Both the position numbers and the translations under genes were made by a program. Source: Akkermansia muciniphila (GTDB taxonomy: Bacteria > Verrucomicrobiota > Verrucomicrobiia > Limisphaerales > UBA9464). From it: 37,751 bases of DNA. Of this stretch, positions 26,402-34,566 are shown in pieces. Numbering within the stretch: the stretch's first letter is position 1; every line of letters begins with the position of its first letter. The notes under the pieces are model-generated. The model worked only from the letters and a program-made list of their open reading frames with translations. It searched no databases and had not been told where the DNA came from. The stretch is from positions 1 to 37,751 of the forward strand of contig CAMDJH010000026.1 in assembly GCA_945900455.1 (NCBI GenBank). The letters run 5' to 3'.

Positions 26402-27727
26402 ACTCGCCGTCGAATTCCGGAATGTCGCAACGGTTGGAGCCGCCTCATTGATGGATCGTGTGTTGTCGGAGGCATTGGCGGGATCCGCGGCATAATCCAC
26501 GCCGAGCGGAACTCCGAGGTAGGACAGGTTTGGATTGGAGAAATAGTTGATGGGAGAGGCTGAACCCGTTCCGGCGGGACACGAATAGGCCATCACGGTG
26601 CGGAACCCAAGGCTGTCGTTGGCACACCGTCGCCAGCCGTAAGAATACGGGAAAGCTCCTGGAACGCCGGCATCCTCCCGGTTGTGGGCGGAACCCATAT
26701 TGTGGGCAACTTCGTGAACCAGCACCCCGGATAGAAGGGATCCCGACTGGCAGACGTTGTAGGCAAGATCCGGGTAGACGGTCCCGAGAATCCACGGAAT
26801 ATAGGAAGTTCCCGTGGCGCTTTGCCCGGTGTCTTCGCTGACCAACGTGACGACATCGGCGCCATAGGTGTCTCGCAAGAGCGGCACGTCGTCGTACCAG
26901 CCGTCGAGGGGATTGGCGAGCCGACCCAGCACGTCTTGCATCGTAACGGAAGGCGATTCGATGTGAGCAATCTCCGTCATATGGACGAGGTTCAATTGGA
27001 GATGAATGCCGCTGTTTCGATAGGCTGAATTGGCGTCCGAAACAGCAGCCAGAATCATCGCCTCCAAGTTGGCTTGTCCTCCATTGGCAACCCGAGAGGC
27101 CGGAGAATAAACGACGAGAAGGTCGACAACCGAGGGGGACGTGTAAGTGGCCGGCACCGACCCGGAGACGGGAATGCCGACGTTGTCCGTCGGGGCGTTC
27201 TGTGGAAGCACGCAGCCGGCCGCCGATTGTGCGACCGAAGCGATCCATTGTCGGCCGTCGGGACTCGCGTTGATGACCCAGGTTTCCCCGCCCAGGGTGG
27301 TTGGCCGGTCAATAACACCAGCAACCACGCCCCGGCGAAGGGCCAGAGTTACGCGACTCAAGGGCTCTCCATCGATGTGTCCCACCCAAACCAAATCCTG
27401 ATCCGAGTAGTGATCGGTGCGATCGCGGATGGCCTTGAACAGGTGGCCGGCCCCCAGATTCAGTTCGAACGAAGGCATTTTGAGGAGCCGAGCGGCGAGC
27501 CGGACTTCGGAGCCATGGGGATGTTTGCTGCTTTTGGCGGTCTGAAATGCGAGCGTATCCCGGGGATGAAGCAACGATTCGGCTGTGAGGCCTCCAGTAC
27601 ACAGCCAAGTGGCTGCGGCTGCCAGGAGGGCGAAAAAAGCACTGCCAGCGGCGGTTGATTTACGATTCAAAATACCGGGTTGCTGGGGGATGGCCTTCCG
27701 TTGGTTCGAGCATTCTAGCGAGTCCAT
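23327..27727 (-). CDS. secreted reprolysin-like metalloprotease with 11 fibronectin type III repeats
   Basis: 1466 residues from the ATG at 27727; a TTG 18 codons upstream keeps the frame but puts extra residues before the signal. The N-terminal region has a signal segment (GSAFFALLAAAATWLCTGGLTA) and a prodomain-like stretch. The zinc peptidase domain carries HEVAHNMGSAH (three His ligands and catalytic Glu, about residues 338-348) and a Met-turn VMAYSC, as in reprolysin-like metzincins. From about base 26401 down to the stop come eleven fibronectin type III domains of about 93 residues, with the recurring pattern V-L-W-D-N-S-N-E-x-F-R-I-E-R...Y-x-Y-R-V-R-A-x-N-x-G-G-x-S. There is no obvious anchor or sorting signal at the C-terminus. 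It probably degrades extracellular protein while the repeats bind polymer or cell surface. Confidence 0.9.
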   Translation of the reverse strand: MDSLECSNQRKAIPQQPGILNRKSTAAGSAFFALLAAAATWLCTGGLTAESLLHPRDTLAFQTAKSSKHPHGSEVRLAARLLKMPSFELNLGAGHLFKAIRDRTDHYSDQDLVWVGHIDGEPLSRVTLALRRGVVAGVIDRPTTLGGETWVINASPDGRQWIASVAQSAAGCVLPQNAPTDNVGIPVSGSVPATYTSPSVVDLLVVYSPASRVANGGQANLEAMILAAVSDANSAYRNSGIHLQLNLVHMTEIAHIESPSVTMQDVLGRLANPLDGWYDDVPLLRDTYGADVVTLVSEDTGQSATGTSYIPWILGTVYPDLAYNVCQSGSLLSGVLVHEVAHNMGSAHNREDAGVPGAFPYSYGWRRCANDSLGFRTVMAYSCPAGTGSASPINYFSNPNLSYLGVPLGVDYAADPANASDNTRSINEAAPTVATFRNSTASTPNPPDALTATATSFNRIDLAWTDGSANEAGFELQRSLDGINWSSIAFLPLGQTAYADRPLSAGTTAWYQVRAYNSGGFSAFTPLATATTAAIAAPPAAPSGFVATVRSGYRVDLLWIDNANDEDGFRLERSTDGLNFSPLANLDSDLSAFLDGTAFVGTVFTYRLTAFNSAGDSPSVLVSATVPAIPNAPTGLLAQIISATQLRLTWIDNATNETGYTVFRSVNGGAFAIKAVPSINVTTYSDTSVSSGNSYVYHVQARGFSGLSPFSNDAGGTVGLPSAPLNLTGTAVSSSEIDLTWTDTSNNESGFGIERSEDGVLFSPLAGVASGVTVYQDAAVVVGPVYTYRVKATNGIGSSPYSTTPNGISVTAEPPTPPANPSSLLASAISAAQVELSWVDNSDNELTFRIERATGAGAFSTVGTVGMNVINFSDTTVTPGTTYNYRVIAVGAGGDSAASNTSGVVTPVLPPSAPSGLQVTTTTSGQVDLSWTDSSPDETAFRMERALGAGAFVEIAVLGADVTGFSDLTVAPATTYSYRIRASNSGGNSGYSATVVVTTLPLPPTAPSGLASVAISSSRVDLSWMDVSANEDFFLVERALGNGAFAEIAILGPNVTVYSDTAVAPGSTYSYRVRASNSGGASPYSASSVVSTPILPPSSPSGLSVLAVAPTQVNLSWLDNSSDEAGFRIERALGNGSFVEIVTVAANIISYTDTTVSPATSYSYRVRGYNAGGVSAYCATASATTPLVPPAAPSNLLAVPISSSQVNLTWTDGSSNESGFRIERATGAGAYSQIALVGANIVAFNDTALSPATSYSYRIRATNSGGDSPFSGTSTAVTLPLPPTAPSGITATVISATRVDVAWIDNSSNETSFRLERAIGSGAFVVLATLGANATSYADTTVSPLTLYKYRVRASNSGGNSAYSPSVSATTPELIPLAPSNLSLSALSSSQIRLAWTDNSAVETGFKIERSLNSFSWSQVATVGADVVTFTDSGLSRNTWYYYRVRAYNASGNSGYSGTASVKTRN

Positions 27728-28298
27728 AGGTTGATTGGATGAGTCGATTGCTGGGCGTTCTGGGACTCGATGGATATCCAACAGCTCGACTTATGCACAA
27801 GATAAAGTTTAAAGTAAAGTTAGGTAGCCTCCGTCACTCATAATGGGTATTATCGATATTAATATCCCCTTATTCCACTTTTTGGCCGGTTGGAATTTGG
27901 GGTCTCGCGCCGCCGTTTGGTTTGTCCAATTCGAGAGCATTGCGGCGAATAATAATTGGAAATGATTAATTATCGTCCAATGAAGGACCGATTCGGTCCC
28001 CATTTTGTCGGAACCCCGTATCGTCAGTCATATCTAGCTTATTTGTAGTAGATTAGAGCAACCTGAACTCTGCGGATTTTCACATGAATTTCGCCGAGGA
28101 CCAATTATCAGCCATTAGTGAGTATCTATACGTAGACAAATATACTCATTAGTGAGTATGGCGACTCAGAATCGATTGGAAGCGCCGCTTATTCTGGTTC
28201 AACTGCTGCCGGCGATCGAATCCGGGCGGCTCGGTTAGCCAGCCGGACGGGCGTGAGACGAACCAGCCGTGTTGGGCGGCTGACGTCCCAACGAGGCG
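27728..28298. other. AT-rich intergenic region with repeats and an operator-like palindrome
   Basis: No convincing gene. Noted items: TTATGCACA at 27791-27799 (a lone DnaA-box match); the palindrome GATATTAATATC at 27855-27866; a 13-base direct repeat CATTAGTGAGTAT at 28113-28125 and 28147-28159; the inverted repeat ATACTCA-TTAG-TGAGTAT at 28142-28159; and an ATG at 28158 opening a 26-codon frame that stops at 28238 and may be a gene remnant. Near the right end GTTGGG and CCCAAC can form a stem. Confidence 0.5.
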
Positions 28299-30635
28299 CT
28301 AAACCATCGCCCGCGCGATCGAATTCCACCAAGCATCATGGAGCTCGGTCAGGAGCCAGCTGAATCCGCCGGTCTTCGTTTGAATACTTAGTTGATCTCC
28401 CCCAACGCGGCCGATGAGAGCGGCGGGGACGCCGAGGATTTTTGCCTGAGCAAGGACTTTTCCAACGGAGAGGGCTGCGGTCGTTACGACCACTCGGTTT
28501 TGGGATTCACCGAACAACAGCGCGTCGAGGCGGATTCCATCACCCATTTTCTCTTGCACAACGACTAGATCCAAAGCCGCACCAATGAGCCGCGGGGTTT
28601 CTTTGGCGATCAATTGGCTGATACACGATTCCGCGACACACGCGGCGAGTCCTCCCTCGCTGCAATCGTGGGCACTCTTAATACTACCACCGCGAATCAG
28701 GCTGCGAAGGGCGTCGTGCAGAACCCGCGCTTCCTCAAGGTCACACGGGGGGGGCGAACCCGTCTTTAAGCCCTGGAGAACCCGGAGCCAGGCGCTCCCG
28801 CCAAGACCTTGCAGCGGGTCGGTGGAATGGATCCCATTGCCCAGGAGAATAATTGCGTCACCTTCATCCTTAAACCATTGGCTTGTAACATGTTCAATCT
28901 TCTCTATCAGGCCAACAACCGCGACCGTTGGAGTTGGGTCGATCGCCCCGAGGGCTCCCCGTTGATTATACAGGGAACAGTTTCCGCCGGTCACGGGTGC
29001 GTCAAAGGCTCGGCAAGCTTCGGCAAGCCCTCGTACGGATTCACGCAATTGCCAAAATATCTCCGGGTTCTGTGGGCTGCCAAAGTTGAGATTGTCGGTG
29101 GCCCCGAGTGGGGTGGCTCCGGAGCAGGCGAGATTCCGACAGGCCTCCGTCACGGCGATTTTGCCCCCTTCATACGGGTCCAAGTAAACGTAGGCCGCAT
29201 TACAATCTACAGCCATGGCCACGAGTTTCTCGCCGGAGAATGGCTTCACCCGTAATTTGAGCTCCTCGGAGAGCGGAGGCAGAGAATCCGACTTGATCCG
29301 AATAACCGCCGCATCGCTTCCCGGGCAGAGAATCGATCCGTTGCGAACCATGTGGTCGTACTGTCGGTAAACCCAGTTTTTGGAGGCGAGAGAGTGGTCC
29401 GCCAAGAGTGCCTTAAGATCCGTCTGCGGGTCGGTTGTTTGGGGAACGCCGTCGAGGCGAAAAGCCCGAACAGCGGCTAGATATTCGGGGATGCGCGCCT
29501 CCGGGTAATATACCGGGGCCTCATCCGCCAATTTCTTTGCGGGGACGTCCACTACGACCTCACCGTTGTGTCGTACCACCATGCGGCTGGTATCGGTGAC
29601 GAAACCGATCTCGGCCCAGGGAAGATCCCATTTTTCGAATATCCGCTTCACCTCGGCTTCCCGGCCTTTGTGGACAATGATCAGCATGCGTTCCTGCGAT
29701 TCGGACAACATGATTTCGTAAGAGGTCATGTCCGGCGCACGTTGTGGAACGAGGCTCAACTCGATCTCAATTCCGGTTCCGGCCCGAGCCGCCGTCTCAC
29801 ACGTTGAGCACGTCAATCCCGCAGCCCCCATGTCTTGGATCCCCGCCACACACCCGGTCGCGAGAAGTTCCAGACACGCCTCACAGACGAGCTTTTCCAT
29901 AAAGGGATCGCCGACCTGCACGGCTCCCCGCTGCTTCTCGGCCGATTCCTCGGTCAGGTCCTGAGAGGCAAATGCCGCCCCGGCCAGGCCGTCCCGCCCG
30001 GTGGCGGGTCCGACGTAAAAGACGGGATTCCCGATCCCGTGCGCGGCTCCTCTCGCAATTTGCTCATGCCGAAGGACACCGAGGCAAAAGGCATTCACCA
30101 GAGGATTACCTTCGTAGGACTTGTCGAAGTACACCTCGCCCCCGACTGTTGGAATCCCGAAACAGTTGCCGTAATGGGCGATTCCCTGCACCACGCCCCG
30201 GAACAGTCGGCGCACCTCGGGATTCCCCAGATCGCCGAAACGCAGCGAATTGATGGCGGCAACGGGCCGCGCACCCATGGTGAAAATATCTCGCACAATT
30301 CCGCCCACGCCGGTGGCCGCACCTTGAAACGGTTCAACCGCGCTCGGATGGTTGTGCGATTCGATCTTGAACGCAATCGCCAGGCCCTCTCCGATATCCA
30401 CGATCCCAGCGTTTTCTTCGCCGGCACCGACGAGAATCCGTGGCGACCGGGTTGGAAACGATTTCAGTACGGGCCGGGTATTCTTGTACGAACAGTGCTC
30501 GCTCCACATCACCGAAAAGATCCCCAATTCCGTGTAGCTTGGGGTCCTCCCCAGGATTTCCAGCACCTTTTGGTACTCGTCCGGGGTCAAGTTGTGCTTT
30601 GCGACTAGCTCAGGCGTGATGGCGGGATCGGTCAT
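28299..30635 (-). CDS. purL: phosphoribosylformylglycinamidine synthase subunit PurL
   Basis: ATP-dependent amidation of FGAR to FGAM in purine synthesis; this is the short form that needs separate PurQ and PurS partners, because no glutaminase domain is fused. The 778-residue product has the family blocks [49 protein letters not shown] and, in the second half, [17 protein letters not shown] and [14 protein letters not shown]. The ATG at 30635 gives the start [13 protein letters not shown]; a TTG three codons upstream is also possible. It is divergent from the aminopeptidase gene. PurQ and PurS are not in the window. Confidence 0.97.
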   Translation of the reverse strand: MTDPAITPELVAKHNLTPDEYQKVLEILGRTPSYTELGIFSVMWSEHCSYKNTRPVLKSFPTRSPRILVGAGEENAGIVDIGEGLAIAFKIESHNHPSAVEPFQGAATGVGGIVRDIFTMGARPVAAINSLRFGDLGNPEVRRLFRGVVQGIAHYGNCFGIPTVGGEVYFDKSYEGNPLVNAFCLGVLRHEQIARGAAHGIGNPVFYVGPATGRDGLAGAAFASQDLTEESAEKQRGAVQVGDPFMEKLVCEACLELLATGCVAGIQDMGAAGLTCSTCETAARAGTGIEIELSLVPQRAPDMTSYEIMLSESQERMLIIVHKGREAEVKRIFEKWDLPWAEIGFVTDTSRMVVRHNGEVVVDVPAKKLADEAPVYYPEARIPEYLAAVRAFRLDGVPQTTDPQTDLKALLADHSLASKNWVYRQYDHMVRNGSILCPGSDAAVIRIKSDSLPPLSEELKLRVKPFSGEKLVAMAVDCNAAYVYLDPYEGGKIAVTEACRNLACSGATPLGATDNLNFGSPQNPEIFWQLRESVRGLAEACRAFDAPVTGGNCSLYNQRGALGAIDPTPTVAVVGLIEKIEHVTSQWFKDEGDAIILLGNGIHSTDPLQGLGGSAWLRVLQGLKTGSPPPCDLEEARVLHDALRSLIRGGSIKSAHDCSEGGLAACVAESCISQLIAKETPRLIGAALDLVVVQEKMGDGIRLDALLFGESQNRVVVTTAALSVGKVLAQAKILGVPAALIGRVGGDQLSIQTKTGGFSWLLTELHDAWWNSIARAMV

Positions 30636-30814
30636 CGGAAGCAATTCAAAGGTGGAAACTCTCGGGGGCGCAGAACCCAGCCTTCGCCGGATTCACCGAG
30701 ACCCGGAGGCTACGCCAGCCAATGAGAATTGCGAAACGGAAATTCGAGCGGATCCAAATCCCCCGCGTCGCCGTTCTTGTTTGGAACTCAGTCTCCCCCC
30801 ATTCTCCTATTGGT

Positions 30815-32101
30815 ATGAGACACGCTCCGATTGATCCGCAGCTTTTCATCGAGAACCGCCACCGCCTAAAGCGTCTGCTACGGCCCAACTCGATCGCCCT
30901 GCTGAATGCCAATGACATTCTTCCAACGAATGCCGATGGATCCCTGCGCATTGTTCCGAATTCGGACCTCTTTTATCTCTCCGGGGTTGAGCAAGAAGAG
31001 TCAACCCTGCTGCTCTTTCCGGATGCCGATGACCCGAGTCTTCGAGAAATTCTGTTTGTCCGCGAAACCAGCGATGTTATCGCGGTCTGGGAAGGTCACA
31101 AACTCACCAAAGACGAGGCACGCCAGATCAGTGGAATCCAGAATGTCCAGTGGACCTCGGCGTTCCCTCCGTTGTTACACCGCCTGATGTGCGAGGCCGA
31201 GCATGTCTACCTCAATGCGAACGAACACAAACGGGCGGGCAGTGCAGTCCAGACTCGGGAAATGCGGTTCGTGGAAGAAACCCGCCGTCAATTCCCACTC
31301 CATCAGTACCATCGCCTCGCCCGCTTGCTCCATCGCCTGCGGATCGTGAAGTCACCTTGGGAAATCGACCTCTTGCAGCAGGCTTGTGATATTACCGAGG
31401 CGGGGTTCCGCCGGGTGGCTCAATTCACTCGCCCCGGCATAAATGAATGTGAGATCGAGGCCGAATTCATTCATGAGTTTACTCGCCGCCGCGCCACCTT
31501 CGCCTATAACCCAATCATCGCCGCCGGCCAAAACGCTTGCATCCTGCACTATATCCAGAACGACCAACCTTGCTGCAAGGGTGACTTGCTGCTGCTGGAT
31601 GTGGGGGCCAGCTACGCGAACTATAATTCGGACCTCACCCGCACGATCCCGGTCAGCGGCCGTTTTACCCCCCGCCAACGCCGTGTCTACAACTCGGTCC
31701 TCCGTGTCCTTCGCGGATTGATGGCAGAACTCAGCCCCGGGCGTCGTTATAAGGACTGGCAGAAATCTGCGGAAGCGATGATCGAAAAGGAACTCGTGGA
31801 TCTAGGGCTGCTGACAACCCGGGATCTTCGCAAACAGGGCCCGGACAAAGCATCGTTGAAACGGTATTTCATGCACGGAGCGGGGCATCCTCTCGGGCTG
31901 GATGTGCACGATGTCGGATTCACGACCGAGCCGTTCGCAGCGGGTTGGGTGATGACCATTGAACCCGGCATTTATATTCCAGAGGAACAATTGGCCGTTC
32001 GGTTGGAGAATGATGTCTTGATCACCGAAACCGGCGTGGTTGATCTAATGGCGAAGATTCCGATTGAGGCCGAGTCGATCGAGGAACTAATGCATCGGTA
32101 G
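30815..32101 (+). CDS. pepP: Xaa-Pro aminopeptidase (aminopeptidase P, M24B)
   Basis: Removes an N-terminal residue when proline follows; cytoplasmic dinuclear-metal peptidase of the pita-bread fold. The N-terminal aminopeptidase-P domain is seen in NSDLFYLSGVEQEESTLLL. The metal ligands are visible: Asp in LLLDVGASYANYNSDLTRT (both Asp), His in HGAGHPLGLDVHDVG, Glu in MTIEPGIYIP and Glu in VRLENDVLIT. The 428-residue length fits. The ATG at 30815 is taken since the domain begins immediately after (RHAPIDPQLFIENR); the frame is open upstream to 30722 with no family character. Confidence 0.93.
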   Translation: MRHAPIDPQLFIENRHRLKRLLRPNSIALLNANDILPTNADGSLRIVPNSDLFYLSGVEQEESTLLLFPDADDPSLREILFVRETSDVIAVWEGHKLTKDEARQISGIQNVQWTSAFPPLLHRLMCEAEHVYLNANEHKRAGSAVQTREMRFVEETRRQFPLHQYHRLARLLHRLRIVKSPWEIDLLQQACDITEAGFRRVAQFTRPGINECEIEAEFIHEFTRRRATFAYNPIIAAGQNACILHYIQNDQPCCKGDLLLLDVGASYANYNSDLTRTIPVSGRFTPRQRRVYNSVLRVLRGLMAELSPGRRYKDWQKSAEAMIEKELVDLGLLTTRDLRKQGPDKASLKRYFMHGAGHPLGLDVHDVGFTTEPFAAGWVMTIEPGIYIPEEQLAVRLENDVLITETGVVDLMAKIPIEAESIEELMHR

Positions 32102-32276
32102 GACAAAGACGATCTCCCGTCGTCTCCGAATCAGCCACTCGTAACCCAGCGGGTTGCTATTTCCAATCCGGCCCGCCCCTGGCCCCGTCTGGATGGACAC
32201 CGGAAATTGCTTGACCCAGTGACGGGAAAAAGTAAGTAAAGAATCCTCTAATATAGGAATTATTTCCTCCTTTAAA

Positions 32277-32363
32277 TCACCGAATTAAAAACAATAAATT
32301 ACCTCCGATAACCTTCAACTTCAAAGAGGTGTGACGATTCAGAAACTTTTTCATTGAATCCAT
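32277..32363 (-). CDS. possible 28-residue basic peptide
   Basis: An ATG at 32363 is preceded by AGGGGGAACCG, a good ribosome-binding site, and opens a frame of 28 codons giving a lysine-rich peptide (begins MDSMKKFLNRHTSLKLK and ends with a hydrophobic GNLLFLIR). No family is recognised, and the frame is too short to judge by composition. Confidence 0.22.
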   Translation of the reverse strand: MDSMKKFLNRHTSLKLKVIGGNLLFLIR

Positions 32364-32394
32364 CGGTTCCCCCTGTTGTCTTGTCGATTGTTGG

Positions 32395-32524
32395 TTGAAT
32401 TTGGGGGACGCGCGAGCGGTCGCAACGACTGTTAGCCGAGCCCCAGTCGGTTCCAGGGGGAGCTGGCAAAGGGGGTTTATTTGGTTGTTTGGGTTAGGCG
32501 GCCGCCGAAAGGCGGCCGCTTTTT
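32395..32524 (+). ncRNA. candidate structured RNA ending in a strong terminator
   Basis: No coding frame is convincing here. Three local stems precede a terminator: GCGA-GCGG-TCGC (32412-32423), CGACTG (32426-32431) with CAGTCG (32444-32449), and CCAG-GGGGAG-CTGG (32453-32466). The terminator GCGGCCGCC-GAAA-GGCGGCCGC (32498-32519), a 9-bp perfect stem with a GNRA loop, is followed by TTTTT. The pepP stop is almost 400 bases upstream, too far for this to be its usual terminator. It matches no RNA family that I recognise (tmRNA, 6S, RNase P and SRP RNA hallmarks are absent). The 5' end is a guess. Confidence 0.35.
32498..32524 (+). terminator. factor-independent terminator
   Basis: GCGGCCGCC (32498-32506), loop GAAA, GGCGGCCGC (32511-32519), then TTTTT. 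A strong intrinsic terminator for plus-strand transcription; the transcript it ends is either a long pepP message or a separate RNA. Confidence 0.75.
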
Positions 32525-32730
32525 GTGGTACGGCATGGCGAGAAATCGGCTGGGGGATTGGTGCGACGCCTGCCTTGAGCTGCCAGATTCCATTCCGAAT
32601 CCTCATTTTCGGGTTCGAATCGCCCTAAAGAATGGTGTCTCGCCAAATTCCATCAAAAAGCTTGTCAATCGAGGTTCGGCCCATAACCTGCTCTCGTAAT
32701 CAATTGAAACTTGCTCGAGTGGGCGAGTTG

Positions 32731-32782
32731 GCGGGCTTTGGCGGTAAAAACCGTGTGTTACCCCAAAGCCCGCTTCTTTTTT
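32731..32782 (+). terminator. second factor-independent terminator, long stem
   Basis: GCGGGCTTTGG (32731-32741) pairs perfectly with CCAAAGCCCGC (32763-32773), and GGTAA (32743-32747) with TTACC (32758-32762), giving a 16-bp stem with one bulged C, followed by TTCTTTTTT. It points in the plus direction, about 200 bases beyond the first terminator, with no evident gene between. Confidence 0.7.
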
Positions 32783-32980
32783 CCCCAGCCTGCGAGGATG
32801 GCCCCCGGCGGCCCGGTGGCACAGAAATGCCCGCTCCCGTCCAAATATCGAAATCCCCTGGAAGATCGGTGTGAAATTTGCCGCTCTCGCCGGGTCACAA
32901 GTGAGCGCCCCCGGAGCAGTGACCATCGATCCGAAAAACTCACCCCAGACCATCGCTCGGTCTCATCATTGCGACACCCA

Positions 32981-34102
32981 TTATGGCTGAGTCACACGAT
33001 AGAACTGTTGCCCGAAGTTGATCGCCAGGAGGTCGATAAATTGATAGGTTCCAGGCGAGATTTCTGGAATGCGGCCGCGTGGAGTCCAATGGGCGGCTCC
33101 GGCGGTCAGGTTTGTCTGGCTAAGGACGCTCAAGAACAGTCCAGGCAGATTGGTAAAAGTGAATGAAAGGGTCCCATTCGATAGTATTTTGGTCGGCTTG
33201 AATTGGATTCCCTGCACAACCGCCAGAGCCGAAGCGTCGGCGTTAGCGGCCCAGACGTCAAAATCGGCCTGGTTAACAATTCCATCCCCGTTGCCGTCCG
33301 CTTCCGCTTGGGTTGTTGAGCCGACTGTGGCTCGCCAGATGGCGAGATCCGCCTGATTCACGAAGCCGTCGAAATTGTAATCACCGTCTCGAAAGGGGAG
33401 CAGCGAGACGCTTAGAATAACCACGTTGGAAGCCCGGACGGGTACAAATGCATTATAGTTGGCAACGGTGTAGTTTCGGACCGGGCCATCATTCCATGGC
33501 GACGCAAACGGAAACGTGGGGACAGCGGCGATCGAATCGACCACGGTCATGCCCGAGCCGAGAACGCGTCCAAAAACGGTAAAACCGCCATTCTGAAAGT
33601 CTAAATTGCCTGAGTTATTCGCTAGATTGAAGAACCATTCGCGGGTTGCACTGTTCGGTTGACCTCCGAGCTTGGCGTAAGCGATCGTCCCGCGAGCATT
33701 TGACAAGCCAGGTTCATTTTGAACCCCCGCTTGTTGTGGATATTCCGGATAATCCTTAGGCTCAGTTTGCGCGCTGCCGTCGAAATGGTACCGGCCTCCC
33801 TGGACGATGAAATTCCGCACGGAGCGATGAATTAGCACATCTTGATAGTGCCCTCGACGGACGTACCCCAGGAAGTTTGAAACGCTGAGGGGAGTCGCCT
33901 GCTGGTAGAGTCGAACATCGACGTCACCGAGCACGGTTCTGAATCGAACCACGACGCCGTAGGTTGGCGAACAGCTGCCGCAGAGCGACATCAGGAACAA
34001 AAAAATGACGCCAAACGGCCTAGCCTTAAGGACGTTGCGGATCGTGGGAGATAATGGTGATGCAATACAGGGCGAAAGGGTATGCGGATCCGTCGAACTC
34101 AT
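32981..34102 (-). CDS. exported cyclophilin-type peptidyl-prolyl isomerase with dockerin-like domain
   Basis: Signal segment ([19 protein letters not shown]) followed by a cyclophilin domain: [53 protein letters not shown] and [18 protein letters not shown]. Several catalytic-site residues of classical cyclophilins are recognisable (Arg in HRSV, Phe and Gln in NFIVQGG). Next comes a dockerin type I-like pair of calcium loops, [12 protein letters not shown] and [12 protein letters not shown], then a beta-rich C-terminal module ending QQFYRVTQP, common in secreted Verrucomicrobia proteins. The start is set at the ATG 34102 (SSTDPHTL); the frame stays open upstream to 34348 through the hairpin element but without protein character there. 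It may fold or display secreted proteins. Confidence 0.85.
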   Translation of the reverse strand: MSSTDPHTLSPCIASPLSPTIRNVLKARPFGVIFLFLMSLCGSCSPTYGVVVRFRTVLGDVDVRLYQQATPLSVSNFLGYVRRGHYQDVLIHRSVRNFIVQGGRYHFDGSAQTEPKDYPEYPQQAGVQNEPGLSNARGTIAYAKLGGQPNSATREWFFNLANNSGNLDFQNGGFTVFGRVLGSGMTVVDSIAAVPTFPFASPWNDGPVRNYTVANYNAFVPVRASNVVILSVSLLPFRDGDYNFDGFVNQADLAIWRATVGSTTQAEADGNGDGIVNQADFDVWAANADASALAVVQGIQFKPTKILSNGTLSFTFTNLPGLFLSVLSQTNLTAGAAHWTPRGRIPEISPGTYQFIDLLAINFGQQFYRVTQP

Positions 34103-34249
34103 TGTTTCGTTTGGGCTAACACTCTTGAAAACACTGTGCAATTCAGCGTAGCATGCGACGCTAGCGCATGCTGACGATTCCGGCAAATGCCGCAACGATC
34201 GATTCCCGAGCTTGTTGCAGCCTGCAACGTGAAGCTTGGAAGGTGAAGC
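34103..34249. other. upstream region of the cyclophilin gene
   Basis: No gene. AGCATGCG and CGCATGCT around 34151-34173 form an inverted repeat, and GTTGCAG-C-CTGCAAC (about 34214-34228) is another palindrome; both lie just left of the multi-hairpin element and may belong to it. Confidence 0.35.
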
Positions 34250-34411
34250 GGTGCATCCCGAACTTCTTGGTAGCGTTTGTCGCGCTGCGACAACCCCGCC
34301 CGCGTACAGCGGGCGGAACAGGGCCGCAGCGCGGTTCGTGCTGCGCATGAACGGCGCAGGGACGCCGCAGCGCGGCGTCCGCTACCTTCTCCAACAACTT
34401 CGGGATGCACC
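34250..34411. repeat. multi-hairpin element bounded by inverted repeats (REP/MITE-like)
   Basis: Outer arms: GGTGCATCCCGAA (34250-34262) and its exact complement TTCGGGATGCACC (34399-34411), with the similarity continuing inward (CTTCTTGG..TAGCG on the left; CGCTACC...CCAACAAC on the right). Inside are four stems: TTGTCGC-GCT-GCGACAA (34277-34293), CCGCCCGC-GTACA-GCGGGCGG (34296-34316), GTTCGTGC-TGC-GCATGAAC (about 34334-34352, one G-U) and GGACGCCGC-AGC-GCGGCGTCC (34360-34380). It codes for no protein that I recognise. The architecture resembles a non-autonomous mobile or palindromic repeat; only one copy is in the window. Confidence 0.65.
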
Positions 34412-34566
34412 GAAGGTGCAGCCAGCCTGCATTACGACCTTGACAGGGGAACATCGAAGCCAAGACTGGCACGAGATGATCACTTTGAGCCCGTCCCATT
34501 TCCCGGATTGCGGAGCGTAGAAGGGCGAGTGCCAATTAATGCCTCCGCCTGCCATTCTACGCCTTT

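Larger units (their letters stand above)
32102..32980. other. gene-poor intergenic region
   Basis: About 880 bases between pepP and the convergent cyclophilin gene. It begins with a small stem AGACGA/TCGTCT just after pepP, then an AT-rich part (32220-32350) with a TTGACC near 32211 that may belong to a promoter, the candidate RNA and the two terminators described separately, and an unremarkable stretch from 32790 to 32980. Short frames on both strands here show no family character. Confidence 0.5.

Noticed and set aside
23412..27658. Several plus-strand frames opposite the metalloprotease gene
   Set aside because: They are shadows of the repetitive FN3 coding strand, mostly low-complexity and without family character.
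27791..27799. A DnaA-box match TTATGCACA
   Set aside because: Single isolated copy in an AT-rich intergenic region; no cluster, so not called as an origin.
27809..28003. A 64-codon minus-strand frame upstream of the metalloprotease
   Set aside because: No family resemblance, AT-rich composition, and it lies where a promoter region is expected.
28113..28159. Direct repeats as a possible CRISPR
   Set aside because: Only two 13-base copies, with no further units or cas genes; an operator reading fits better.
32600..32660. T-arm-like GGGTTCGAATC as a tRNA remnant
   Set aside because: The flanking stem does not pair and no acceptor or anticodon arm can be built.
34161..34535. Arg/Ala-rich frames on both strands across the hairpin element
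   Set aside because: They arise from GC-rich inverted repeats, not from a coding signal.
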